Source: Sphingopyxis sp. CCNWLW2
GTDB lineage: Bacteria; Pseudomonadota; Alphaproteobacteria; Sphingomonadales; Sphingomonadaceae
Assembly (NCBI RefSeq): GCF_037095755.1
Contig: NZ_JBAWKJ010000002.1
Span: 372,001 to 436,000, forward strand
Reading direction: 5' to 3'
Length of the DNA stretch: 64,000 nt
Within the stretch, counting starts at the first letter, position 1; every line of letters starts with the position of its first letter. The notes under the pieces were generated by a model. It did no database searches. It was not told the DNA's origin and saw nothing but the letters and a program-made list of their open reading frames with translations. The translations under genes and the position numbers were made by a program. This document shows positions 17,408 through 25,987 of the stretch, one piece after another.

Positions 17408-18514
17408 TCAGGCCGCCCGGACCCGCGTGAAGGCTTCCTCGTACAGCGGCTGCAACTCGGGATTGAAGCGCGCATATTCGCATTTCGCGAGCGCTTCCGG
17501 AGGCGGGAAGATCACCGGGTTGTTCTTGTAGCTGTCAGGCATCAACGCCTTTGCCGCCGCGTTGGGCGTCGGGTAGAGGATCGTCTCGGTGATTTCCTTG
17601 TCGACGTTGGCGTCGAGGATATAGTTGATGAAGGCGTGGGCGTTCTTCGGATGCGGCGCCCCCTTCGGGATGCACAGATTGTCCGAATTGAGCTGGCTGC
17701 CTTCTTTGGGCACGACGAAGTCGATGTCGGCGTCCTCGACCATCGCCTGCGCGATGTCGCCATTATATTCGAGCACGACGTCGACGTCTCCCTTCAGCAA
17801 CAGGTCCTGTCCGTCATCCTCGTGGAACTTCTTCACATTGGGCTTTTGCTTGATCATCATCTTCTCGATCGTCGCGATGTCCGCGGGGGTCAGCGCATTG
17901 ACCGATTTGCCGAGATATTTACCATAGAGACGGAACATGTCGCCGGCCTCCGACAACCAAGCGATGCGGCCGGCATATTCGGGGCTGTCGAACAGTATCT
18001 TCCAGCTGTCGGGCTTTGCCGACACTTTCGACTTGCGATAGCCGATCCCGAGCGCGAGCCAGGTGTAGGGCATCGAATATTTGCGCTGCAGGTCATATTC
18101 GACGTTGATATAGGCCGGGTCGATATTCTTCTTGTTCGGAATTTGCGCATGGTCGAGCGGCAGCAGCATGCCCGCCTTGTGCATCCGCTCGACGAAGTCG
18201 TTCGACGGCACGATCACGTCATAACCGGGGTTGCCGGCCTTGAATTTCGCGAACAGCACGTCGTTGCTGTCGAACAGGTCCATCGTGACGTCGACGCCCG
18301 TCGCTTCCTTGAAATTGTCGAGCGTATTCTCGCCGATATAGGTGTCCCAATTGTAGAAGTTGAGCTTGGCTTCCTCGCCGTTCGAGAGCTTCTTGCCGCC
18401 CTCCTTGCTGCACGCCGCGAGACCGCCGAAGCTGATGCCGATTGCCGCGACTCCCATCGCTTGCAGAAGCGAGCGGCGCCCGCGGGTTTGCTTGATCAGT
18501 TCGAACGGATCCAT
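17408..18514 (-). CDS. potF: polyamine substrate-binding protein, lipoprotein form
   Basis: A 368-residue periplasmic binding protein of the PotD/PotF family. The body starts LNFYNWDTYIGENTLDNFK, the family hallmark with aromatic and acidic residues for cationic polyamines. The N-terminus carries a twin arginine (TRGRRSLL, 10-17), a hydrophobic stretch and a lipobox LAAC with Cys35. It is therefore predicted to be a membrane-anchored lipoprotein, perhaps Tat-exported. GGGAGG precedes the ATG. A 92-base gap separates it from the upstream synthetase gene, so an internal promoter is possible. Confidence 0.92.
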   Translation of the reverse strand: MDPFELIKQTRGRRSLLQAMGVAAIGISFGGLAACSKEGGKKLSNGEEAKLNFYNWDTYIGENTLDNFKEATGVDVTMDLFDSNDVLFAKFKAGNPGYDVIVPSNDFVERMHKAGMLLPLDHAQIPNKKNIDPAYINVEYDLQRKYSMPYTWLALGIGYRKSKVSAKPDSWKILFDSPEYAGRIAWLSEAGDMFRLYGKYLGKSVNALTPADIATIEKMMIKQKPNVKKFHEDDGQDLLLKGDVDVVLEYNGDIAQAMVEDADIDFVVPKEGSQLNSDNLCIPKGAPHPKNAHAFINYILDANVDKEITETILYPTPNAAAKALMPDSYKNNPVIFPPPEALAKCEYARFNPELQPLYEEAFTRVRAA

Positions 18515-18606
18515 GTCGCAGCCTCCCTGTATGTGACGTCAAGCTGACTCAATAAAGTCGGCTTGGAAAGAGCTTTTTTGCGCCGCACCAAGTTTCTTTG
18601 AAACTT

Positions 18607-19998
18607 TCATGCGTTGCGTAGATACCAATCGTAATCGAGCGTCGGGACGACGCCGAAATAGCGATCCTGCTCGACGCGCTTCACGATGCTGAACATGTCG
18701 ACGAAACGGGTGCCGAGATAGTCGCGCATCAGCTTCGATGCGTGGAAACGGTCGACCGCGGCGAACCAGTTCGACGGCGGCTTGTCGTCGCCGCTGTTGT
18801 CGCGGTCGTAGCCGTTGCCGACGACCGCCGTGCCGGGATCGATCTTGTTCGTCATGCCGTGGTGCATGCCCGCGAGAACCGCCGCGACCGCAAGATAGGG
18901 GTTCGCATCGGCGCCGCACGCGCGATGCTCGACATGGCGGCTCGGTGGTGGGCCTGCGGGGATGCGGAAGGACACGGTGCGGTTGTTGACGCCCCAGGTC
19001 GGCGCGACGGGAGCATAGCTGTTCGCCTTGAAGCGCCGATAGCTGTTCGCGTGCGGCGCGAAGAGCGCAAACGCGTCGCCGACGCTGCCGATCATGCCGC
19101 CGATCGCGTGGCGCAGCGCGGGAGTGCCTTCGGGATCGTCGCTGGCAAAGATATTGGCGCCGCTGGCATCGTTAACCGAGACGTGGATGTGCATGCCGCT
19201 GCCCGCTTGTTCGGCAAACGGCTTGGCCATGAACGTAGCCTCGAGGCCGTGTTGCTGGGCGATCGCCTTGACGAGCCGCTTGTACATGATCGCATCGTCG
19301 CAGGCGCGCAAGGCATCGGGCTTGTGGCGCAATGTCAGTTCGAACTGGCCGGGCGCGAATTCGGAGATGGCACTTTCGAGCGGGAGATCCTGCACGTCGG
19401 TCGCGGCGTAGAGCGCGTCGAAAAAGGGACGGAAATCGTCGAGTTCGCGCAGACCGTAAACCTCGACATTGCGCGGCGTATCGCGGCTGTAGCCGGGGCG
19501 GGCGGGCCGGATGGCGCCATCGCGGGCGCGGCGCGGGTCGACGAGGTAAAATTCGAGCTCGACTGCGAGCACCGGGGTCAGCCCGTCGGCGGTAATGCGG
19601 TCGATCACGCCGCCGAGCACATGGCGCGGGTCGAGATCGTGCGGCGTGCCGTCGAGCTCGTAGAAATCGACGAGAAATTGCGCGGCGTTGTCGCCGCCCC
19701 ACGGGGTACGGACGAGGGTGCCGGGGATCGGCTTCATCGAGCGATCGGCGTCGCCATCCTCCCAGACGAGGCCGGTTTCGACCGTGTCCTGCCCGGTGAT
19801 GTCGACAACCGTGATCGAGCCGGGGAACATGCGCCCGCTCTCATACACGGCGAGAACCTCATGCTGGCGCAGCCGCTTACCGCGCGGCACGCCGCCGAAG
19901 TCGGTGTAGATCATCTCGACCGAATCGACCTCGGGGTTCGCCTTGAAAAAGGCTTCCGCCTCCGAACGCGGCGCGATCACGCCCGATGACTTCGACAT
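18607..19998 (-). CDS. puuA: glutamine-synthetase-family gamma-glutamylpolyamine synthetase (copy 1)
   Basis: A 463-residue glutamine synthetase fold protein of the PuuA/GlnT group. The N-terminal beta-grasp part contains MIYTDFGGVPRGKRL. The catalytic part has ATP- and metal-binding motifs such as LAVELEFYLVD, GSGMHIHVSVND and NPYLAVAAVLAG. It should ligate glutamate to putrescine or another amine with ATP, the first step of the gamma-glutamylated polyamine route. It is one of two copies in this operon; the other is at 22629-23975. The two clearly diverge, so their amine substrates may differ. Confidence 0.85.
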   Translation of the reverse strand: MSKSSGVIAPRSEAEAFFKANPEVDSVEMIYTDFGGVPRGKRLRQHEVLAVYESGRMFPGSITVVDITGQDTVETGLVWEDGDADRSMKPIPGTLVRTPWGGDNAAQFLVDFYELDGTPHDLDPRHVLGGVIDRITADGLTPVLAVELEFYLVDPRRARDGAIRPARPGYSRDTPRNVEVYGLRELDDFRPFFDALYAATDVQDLPLESAISEFAPGQFELTLRHKPDALRACDDAIMYKRLVKAIAQQHGLEATFMAKPFAEQAGSGMHIHVSVNDASGANIFASDDPEGTPALRHAIGGMIGSVGDAFALFAPHANSYRRFKANSYAPVAPTWGVNNRTVSFRIPAGPPPSRHVEHRACGADANPYLAVAAVLAGMHHGMTNKIDPGTAVVGNGYDRDNSGDDKPPSNWFAAVDRFHASKLMRDYLGTRFVDMFSIVKRVEQDRYFGVVPTLDYDWYLRNA

Positions 19999-20005
19999 CG
20001 CCCCA

Positions 20006-21349
20006 CTACTCCTTCAATGCACGCACGCAGTCGGCGAATGCGCCGACCAGCCGGTCGATCTGGTCGTCCGCGGTAACCGGGCTCACCAACATCATATTGT
20101 GAAACGGCGCCAGCAAAATCCCGCGCGTTGCGAGGAAGAGGTGGATCGCCGCTTCGAGTTCGGGATGCATCGCCGCCTTCGCCTCGCCGCCGTTGCTTGG
20201 CGGGGCGGGGCAGGTCAGGAATTCGACGCGGGCGCCGACCTGCGTGACGTGCCAGTCGAGGCCGGCGATGGCGATTTCCTGCTCCAGCCCGGCAACGAGC
20301 CGCGCCGCACCGCGCAGCATGTGGTCATAGGCGGCGGGCGTGATGACGTCGGACAGCATCGCATCCATCGCAGTGATGGCCAGCGCGTTGGCGGACAGCG
20401 TGGTGCCGATGCCGCTGTGCCCAGAGGGGCGCGAGGCGTTCAGTGCAGCCATGCGATCAGCGACCGCCGCCGAAAACCCGTAGACGGCGCAGGGCACGCC
20501 GCCGCCGATCGACTTGCCGACGACGATCAGGTCGGGGGTGGGGCCGTGCGTGACGCCATGGCCGCCATAGCCGGAGGAAATCGTATGCGTTTCGTCGAAG
20601 ACGAGGAGCGTCCCGGTCTCGTCGCAAAGCCGGCGGAGCGTCGCCAGAAAGCCCGGCGCATCGCGCACCATGCCGACGTTGGTCATCACCGGCTCGGCGA
20701 GTACGCACGCGATGTCGCCGCCGCGGAGCGCCATCGCCAGGGCTGCCTCGTCATTGAACTCGATCACCGTGGTGGTGTCGCGTAAGTCGTGGACCTGTCC
20801 GACCAGGCTGGCACGCATCGCGGGCGCGCCGCCCTTCAGGTCGACAAAGGCGTCGTCGACCGCGCCATGGTAGGCGCCGTTGAAGGTCAGTATTTTGGGG
20901 CGCCCGCTGATCCCGCGGCACCAGCGGATCACAGCGCGATTGGCTTCGCTGGCGGTCGTCGCGACCTGCCATAAAGGCAGGCCGAACATCGCCGCGAGGC
21001 GCTGTGACAGCGTCGCGCCGCGTTCGGTCGGGAGCATATAGCTCAGCCCTTCGGCCGCCTGCTTCGCCAGCGCTGCGGCGAGCGCGGGCGGCGAATGGCC
21101 GAACAGGCTGGCGGTGTCGCCGAGGCAGAAATCGTCGTAGCGCTGCCCGTCGATGCTCGTCAGCGTCGCGTCCTTCGCCGATGCGGCGACGATCGGCACC
21201 GGGCTCGGCCAGTCGCGCATCCAGTGGAAGGGGACCGACTGGAACCAGCCCTTCGCGGCCACGTGATGCGCGAAGGCGCGTGGGTTGGCGGTGCGGAAAC
21301 GCTCTGCCTCGCGGCTCGCGACGCGGGCGATGGCCGCATCCGAGATCAC
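20006..21349 (-). CDS. class III aminotransferase of glutamate-1-semialdehyde mutase type
   Basis: A 447-residue fold-type I PLP enzyme closest in style to HemL. Visible features are ASEANRAVIRWCR for the phosphate site (about 133-145), Asp252 in LVFDETHTISSG, and the PLP lysine at about 279 in VVGKSIGGGVP. The GTG at 21349 overlaps the puuB stop (GTGA). I prefer it to an ATG at 21412, which would overlap puuB by 67 bases. It sits inside the polyamine operon rather than with haem genes, so a role on an amine or aminoaldehyde of this pathway is more likely than 5-aminolevulinate synthesis. Its exact reaction is not known. Confidence 0.8.
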   Translation of the reverse strand: MISDAAIARVASREAERFRTANPRAFAHHVAAKGWFQSVPFHWMRDWPSPVPIVAASAKDATLTSIDGQRYDDFCLGDTASLFGHSPPALAAALAKQAAEGLSYMLPTERGATLSQRLAAMFGLPLWQVATTASEANRAVIRWCRGISGRPKILTFNGAYHGAVDDAFVDLKGGAPAMRASLVGQVHDLRDTTTVIEFNDEAALAMALRGGDIACVLAEPVMTNVGMVRDAPGFLATLRRLCDETGTLLVFDETHTISSGYGGHGVTHGPTPDLIVVGKSIGGGVPCAVYGFSAAVADRMAALNASRPSGHSGIGTTLSANALAITAMDAMLSDVITPAAYDHMLRGAARLVAGLEQEIAIAGLDWHVTQVGARVEFLTCPAPPSNGGEAKAAMHPELEAAIHLFLATRGILLAPFHNMMLVSPVTADDQIDRLVGAFADCVRALKE

Positions 21350-22614
21350 CCGAGCTTGTCCTTCATCGCATAATAGAGCAGCCCGAGCGTCGCGAGCGGT
21401 TGGCGCAGCCATTTGCCGCCGGGGAAGGGCTTTGAAGGCAGATTTGCCAGCACATCGAAGCGTTCGGCAGTCCCGGCCATCGCCTCGGCGATCAATTCGC
21501 CCGCCAACGTCGTGACCAGCGCGCCGTGCCCCGAAAAGCCGTGCGCGTAAAAGACATTCCCGCGCCGCCCGATATGCGGCAGCCGGTTCATCGTCACCGC
21601 CACCGCGCCGCCCCAGCCATAGTCGATCTTCGCATCGGCGATCTGCGGGAAGACCTCCGCCATGAAGGGCCGGACGAATGCTGCGATGTCGCGTGGTGGA
21701 GTCTGCGAATAGCGCTCACCGCCGCCGAAGATCAGGCGTTTGTCGGCCGACAGGCGGAAATAGTTGAGCACGAAGCGGCTATCGGCGACGGCGGCGTTGC
21801 TCGGCAACAGAGCGTCGGCGTTCGCGAGCGGCGCGGTCGCGATGTTATAGTTCATAATCGGCACGGTGTAGCGGCCGAGGTCGGGCTCGACCTCGCCGAT
21901 CCAGCTATCGGTGGCGTCGATGACAAAGCGCGCGGCGACATGGGCTTGGTCGGTCATCACGCCGAGGCCATCGGGCGTATCGGTGATCCTGTGGGCGCTC
22001 TGACCTTCCCAGATGCAGACGCCCTCTGCTTCGGCCGCCCGTGCAAGGCCGATCGCATAGTTCAGCGGATGGAAATGCCCGCCCTGCGGATCGTGGATGC
22101 CGCCGTGGTAAAGCGGGCTGGCGATATGCGCGCCCATGTCGTTCTTCTCGATGACGTGGCTCTGGTAGGCAAAGCGCGTCGCCAGAAACTCGGCCTCGCG
22201 CTTCATCGCGTCGAAATCCCTCGGCGTCCACGCGGACTCGAGATGTCCGGCTTTCAGGTCGCAATCGATGCGATGTTTTTCGATGCGCGCTTTCACCGGA
22301 TTTGCGCGCCAGCACAGGTCGAACAGCGCATCGGCGCGGTCGCGGCCGAATTCGCCCTCAAGTTCGGACGCCGACCAGCGAAGGCCGGGGATCAATTGTC
22401 CGCCGTTACGGCCCGACGCACCGAAGCCGACATGTTCGCGCTCGATCAGGATCACCGAAAAGCCGCGCTCGGCGCAGGCGAGGGCAGCGGACAGCCCCGT
22501 GAAGCCGCCGCCGATGACTGCGACATCGAACGAAAGGTCCCCGCCCATTTCATATGCCGAACGCCACCGATGCGCGGTCGCGGCATAATAGCTGTTGGCG
22601 AGCGGATCGGTCAT
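21346..22614 (-). CDS. puuB: gamma-glutamylputrescine oxidase-like FAD enzyme
   Basis: A 422-residue DAO-family flavoprotein. The FAD Rossmann motif VAVIGGGFTGLSAALA is at 31-46, followed by LIEREHVGFGASGRNGGQL, typical of PuuB-like amine oxidases. The C-terminal FAD part contains FYAHGFSGHG. It oxidises the gamma-glutamylated amine to the aldehyde with release of ammonia and peroxide. It lies between two PuuA-like synthetase genes and overlaps the next aminotransferase gene by 4 bases, which fits a stepwise pathway. Confidence 0.88.
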   Translation of the reverse strand: MTDPLANSYYAATAHRWRSAYEMGGDLSFDVAVIGGGFTGLSAALACAERGFSVILIEREHVGFGASGRNGGQLIPGLRWSASELEGEFGRDRADALFDLCWRANPVKARIEKHRIDCDLKAGHLESAWTPRDFDAMKREAEFLATRFAYQSHVIEKNDMGAHIASPLYHGGIHDPQGGHFHPLNYAIGLARAAEAEGVCIWEGQSAHRITDTPDGLGVMTDQAHVAARFVIDATDSWIGEVEPDLGRYTVPIMNYNIATAPLANADALLPSNAAVADSRFVLNYFRLSADKRLIFGGGERYSQTPPRDIAAFVRPFMAEVFPQIADAKIDYGWGGAVAVTMNRLPHIGRRGNVFYAHGFSGHGALVTTLAGELIAEAMAGTAERFDVLANLPSKPFPGGKWLRQPLATLGLLYYAMKDKLG

Positions 22615-22628
22615 GGCCGGGCTGCCGG

Positions 22629-23975
22629 TCAGACCCGCATCAACAGATGTTCGCGTTCCCAGCTCGACACGACCGACTGGTAGTTGAACAGCTCATAATC
22701 CTTCACCGCGAAGAAGATTTCGAAGAAGTCGTCGCCGAGCAGATTGCGAACCTTCTTGCACGAAGCGAAGCGATCGAGTGCGGCTTCGAGCGTGCGCGGC
22801 AGGGTGCGGGCGCGGTTATAGGCGCTGCCGGTGATCGGTTTTGCGGGCACCATGCGGTCGACCATCCCGATATAGCCGCAGATCAGCGAGGCGGAGATCG
22901 CGAGATAGGGGTTGCTGTCGGCGCCCGGCAGGCGGTTTTCGACGCGGCGGTTATTCTTGTCCGAAATCGGAACGCGGAAGCCGCACGAGCGGTTATCCTC
23001 GCCCCACTGGACGTTGATCGGCGCCGCGCTGTCAGGACGCATTCTGCGAAAACTGTTCACATTGGGCGCCCATAGCGGCGAGATTTGCGGCATGTAGCGC
23101 ACGAGCCCGGCGATATAGCTGCGGAACATCGCGCTATCGCGGCCGTTGGCGACCGAAAACAGGTTCTTGCCGGTCACCGCATCGACCACCGACTGGTGGA
23201 TATGCATCGCGCTGCCCGGCTGCCCCGCCATCGGGTTTGCCATGAAGGTCGCGTAGACGTCGTGCTGCTTCGCGACGTTGCGCACGACGCGCTTGAACAG
23301 GAAGACCTCGTCGGCGAGCCGCAGCGGGTCGCCATGTTCGAAATTGACCTCGAGCTGTGCGGCGCCCATTTCGTGGATCATCGTGTCGATATCGAGCCCC
23401 ATCAGCTCGCAATCGTCATAGATATGATCGATGATATCCTCATACTCGTTCATCGCCTCCAGCCCATAGGGCTGGCTCGCGGTTTCGCTGCGCCCCGACT
23501 GGCCGACGGGCGGGGTCAGCGGGAAATCGGGGTCGGCATTTTGCGAGACGAGATAGAATTCGACTTCGGGCGCGATGATCGGTTTCCAGCCCTTTTCGGC
23601 GTAGAGGCCGAGCACCTTCTTCAGGATCGTGCGCGGGGCGATATCGACCTCGGTCCCGTCGCCGTTGAACGCGTCGGCGATCACGAAGGCGGTGGGCGAG
23701 GTGAAGCCGGGCGCGACGCAGATCGTGGTCGGGTCAGCGATCAATATCTTGTCGGGATCCTTGTCCCAGATGTCGTCGATATCCTCGGGATAATGGCCGT
23801 CGATCGTACAGATGAAGACGCTGCCCGGGATGCGCAGCGACTTGTCCTTCACCGATGACAGAAACTTCTTGGCCGGCAGCACCTTGCCGCGCTGGACCCC
23901 GTTGATGTCGGGGACGATACATTCGACTTCGTCGATTTTATGGTCGCTGATCCATTGTTCCAGATTGACTGACAT
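22629..23975 (-). CDS. puuA: glutamine-synthetase-family gamma-glutamylpolyamine synthetase (copy 2)
   Basis: A 448-residue glutamine synthetase fold protein of the PuuA type. It has VPDINGVQRGKVLPAKKF near the N-terminus, APEVEFYLVS and PGSAMHIHQSVVD for metal and ATP, and NPYLAISASL toward the end. It is the first gene of the probable polyamine operon and is divergent from an omega-aminotransferase gene across a 241-base control region. Together with copy 1 it suggests two parallel glutamylation activities. Confidence 0.87.
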   Translation of the reverse strand: MSVNLEQWISDHKIDEVECIVPDINGVQRGKVLPAKKFLSSVKDKSLRIPGSVFICTIDGHYPEDIDDIWDKDPDKILIADPTTICVAPGFTSPTAFVIADAFNGDGTEVDIAPRTILKKVLGLYAEKGWKPIIAPEVEFYLVSQNADPDFPLTPPVGQSGRSETASQPYGLEAMNEYEDIIDHIYDDCELMGLDIDTMIHEMGAAQLEVNFEHGDPLRLADEVFLFKRVVRNVAKQHDVYATFMANPMAGQPGSAMHIHQSVVDAVTGKNLFSVANGRDSAMFRSYIAGLVRYMPQISPLWAPNVNSFRRMRPDSAAPINVQWGEDNRSCGFRVPISDKNNRRVENRLPGADSNPYLAISASLICGYIGMVDRMVPAKPITGSAYNRARTLPRTLEAALDRFASCKKVRNLLGDDFFEIFFAVKDYELFNYQSVVSSWEREHLLMRV

Positions 23976-24216
23976 GCGCCCCCGATTGGGCCGAGGCTCG
24001 GCCCGTCTGTGGAAAGGCCAGCGTATCGTAAGGTTGGACGCAGCGCCAGAGGGGGCGGTTATCCGGCCATCTTCGGTATCATTTCATGCCGGATTCTTCG
24101 CTTGCGCGAAATCGGCGCCCCGTCATCTTGGTCATACTGGACTTGACCCCGCATCCGCCGCATCCTCGGCGCCGCGCGATAGTCGCATTTGAATATGCTG
24201 GAAGGAGATTGAGGCG
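23976..24216. promoter_or_regulatory. divergent intergenic control region of the polyamine locus
   Basis: A 241-base non-coding interval between the divergent puuA copy 2 (minus) and the omega-aminotransferase (plus). It must hold both promoters. I see no convincing operator palindrome. The plus gene is preceded by GAAGGAGATTGAGGCG as ribosome-binding site. No PuuR-like regulator gene lies nearby. Confidence 0.5.
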
Positions 24217-25533
24217 ATGCGGGGAGAAAACGACCATCTAGCGTCCTTCTGGATGCCGTTTACCGCCAACCGCGCGTATAAGGCGAACCCGCGCCAGCTC
24301 GTCTCCGCGAGCGGCATGCATTACCAAAGCGCCGACGGGCGGACCATCCTCGACGGCACGTCGGGCCTCTGGTGCAGCAATGCGGGGCATTGCCGGCCCG
24401 AGATCACCGAAGCGATCGCCAAAGCCGCAGCAACGCTCGATTTTGCGCCGACTTTCCAGCTGGGTCACCCGTTGCCGTTCGAACTGGCGCAGCGGCTTGC
24501 CGCGCTGATGCCCGACGGGCTCGATCGGATATTCTTTACCAACAGCGGATCCGAATCGGTTGATACGGCGCTGAAAATTGCGCTGAACATCCAGCGTGCC
24601 AAGGGGCAGGGAACGCGCACGCGGCTGATCGGGCGCGAGCGCGGCTATCATGGCACGGGCTTTGGCGGGATCAGCGTCGGCGGCCTCGTCAACAACCGCC
24701 GCACCTTCGGTGGCGGGCTGCCCGGCGTCGACCATATTCGCCACACGCACGACATCGAACGCAACGCCTTCGCGCGCGGTTTTCCGCAGCATGGCGCGGA
24801 ACTGGCGGACGATCTCCAGCGGCTGGTCGACCTGCACGGCGCCGACACGATCGCGGCGGTGATCGTCGAACCGATGGCGGGCTCGACCGGGGTGCTTGTG
24901 CCGCCGGTCGGCTATCTTCGGCGCCTGCGCGAAATCTGCGACAAGCATGGTATCATCCTGATCTTTGACGAGGTCATAACCGCGTTCGGCCGAATAGGCG
25001 GCGCGACCGCGGCGGGGACCTGGGGTGTGACGCCCGACATCATCACGATGGCGAAGGGGCTGACCAACGCGGCGGTGCCGATGGGCGCGGTCGCGGTGAA
25101 ACGCGACCTCCACGATGCGGTGATCGACAGCGTGCCGGGCGGGATCGAGCTGTTCCACGGCTACACCTATTCGGGGCATCCGCTCGCTAGCGCGGCGGGT
25201 CTTGCGACGCTCGATCTCTATGCGCGCGATGGCCTGTTCGACCGCGCGAATGAACTCGGCAGCTATTGGGAGGATGCTGCGCACAGCCTGAAAGGCGCGC
25301 GCCATGTCATCGATATTCGCACGATCGGGCTGGTTGCGGGCATCGAACTCGAGCCGCGTGCAGGAGCGCCGACGGCGCGCGCGATGGAACTGTTCCACGC
25401 CTGCTTCGACAATGGTTTGCTTGTTCGCGCGACGGGCGACATCATTGCGCTATCGCCGCCGCTGATCGTCAAAAAGACGCAGATTGACGAGATGTTCGGG
25501 AAGATTGCCGAATTTCTGGGCCGCATCGACTGA
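24217..25533 (+). CDS. omega-amino acid/beta-alanine:pyruvate-type class III aminotransferase
   Basis: A 438-residue PLP enzyme. The start SFWMPFTANRAYKANPR is typical of omega-amino-acid:pyruvate aminotransferases. It also shows LDGTSGLWCSNAGH at 45-58, NSGSESVDT at 109-117, Asp251-Glu252 in IFDEVITAFGR, and the PLP lysine at about 280 in MAKGLTNAAVP. It would move the amino group of beta-alanine, GABA or a diamine to pyruvate. It is transcribed away from the puu/pot operon and is probably part of the same catabolic programme. Its stop codon lies in a hairpin shared with the convergent small gene. Confidence 0.87.
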   Translation: MRGENDHLASFWMPFTANRAYKANPRQLVSASGMHYQSADGRTILDGTSGLWCSNAGHCRPEITEAIAKAAATLDFAPTFQLGHPLPFELAQRLAALMPDGLDRIFFTNSGSESVDTALKIALNIQRAKGQGTRTRLIGRERGYHGTGFGGISVGGLVNNRRTFGGGLPGVDHIRHTHDIERNAFARGFPQHGAELADDLQRLVDLHGADTIAAVIVEPMAGSTGVLVPPVGYLRRLREICDKHGIILIFDEVITAFGRIGGATAAGTWGVTPDIITMAKGLTNAAVPMGAVAVKRDLHDAVIDSVPGGIELFHGYTYSGHPLASAAGLATLDLYARDGLFDRANELGSYWEDAAHSLKGARHVIDIRTIGLVAGIELEPRAGAPTARAMELFHACFDNGLLVRATGDIIALSPPLIVKKTQIDEMFGKIAEFLGRID

Positions 25534-25551
25534 CGGGAATAGCCGTCAGTC
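25528..25551. terminator. hairpin spanning both stop codons of convergent genes
   Basis: Perfect 9-bp stem GACTGACGG/CCGTCAGTC with a 6-base loop. The left arm includes the stop of the omega-aminotransferase (25531-25533) and the right arm includes the stop of the 70-residue minus-strand gene (25546-25548). It is a compact bidirectional terminator candidate; no T-tract. Confidence 0.6.
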
Positions 25552-25758
25552 GGCGGCGACGTTGGCTTCCGCCTTGGCGGCTGCCGCCGCGACTTGCCGC
25601 GCGCGCGTGGCTTCGGTCTGGATCAGCCGCTCGGCCATCGTGCGCCACGCCTGTTCGGCGCGCAGATTGCGGTCGCGGACTTGCGACAATGTGCTTTCCG
25701 CCGCGTCGGCCGCGCATTTGTCTGCCTGGATCAGGTAGAAATCGCTGGTGTTCGACAT
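25546..25758 (-). CDS. small alanine-rich protein of unknown function
   Basis: 70 residues, MSNTSDFYLIQADKCAADAA then a charged helical stretch (VRDRNLRAEQAWRTMAERL) and an Ala-rich tail. It has no signal peptide or membrane helix, so it is probably a cytoplasmic helical protein. I do not recognise a named domain. It lies 51 bases behind another very small gene and may be the last member of a cspA-infA transcript. A purine-rich AGGATTTCCGCC precedes the ATG. Confidence 0.7.
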   Translation of the reverse strand: MSNTSDFYLIQADKCAADAAESTLSQVRDRNLRAEQAWRTMAERLIQTEATRARQVAAAAAKAEANVAAD

Positions 25759-25809
25759 GGCGGAAATCCTTAGGGTTAGGGTGTTGAAGGTCGGTTTGAA
25801 CCGGAGAGG

Positions 25810-25950
25810 TCAGTCGACCATTTGGGCGATCAGGCGGCGAAGTTCGCGCCGCGTCAGCGTCGGCGATCGCCGCGCTGGCTTTTCGGCCCGCGCATCGATC
25901 GCGGAATAGGGCCGAAGAAGGGAGGGAAATGCATTCAAATTAAAGTTCAT
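25810..25950 (-). CDS. very small basic protein of unknown function
   Basis: An open frame of 46 residues, MNFNLNAFPSLLRPYSAID then a basic tail with SPTLTRRELRRLIAQMVD. CAGGAT lies about 5 bases before the ATG. Codon use (frequent CGG/CGC, GCG, CTG) fits the neighbours. The tail would form an amphipathic basic helix. I do not recognise a family. It sits between the IF-1 paralogue gene (37-base gap) and the 70-residue gene on the same strand. The call rests on start context and position only. Confidence 0.55.
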   Translation of the reverse strand: MNFNLNAFPSLLRPYSAIDARAEKPARRSPTLTRRELRRLIAQMVD

Positions 25951-25987
25951 AATATCCTGTAATCATTATTTTGTTTTGGTTGGGTAT

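Noticed and set aside
20006..21349. Annotating the HemL-type enzyme as hemL
   Set aside because: Operon context and coupling to puuB argue against a haem role; the family resemblance alone is not enough.
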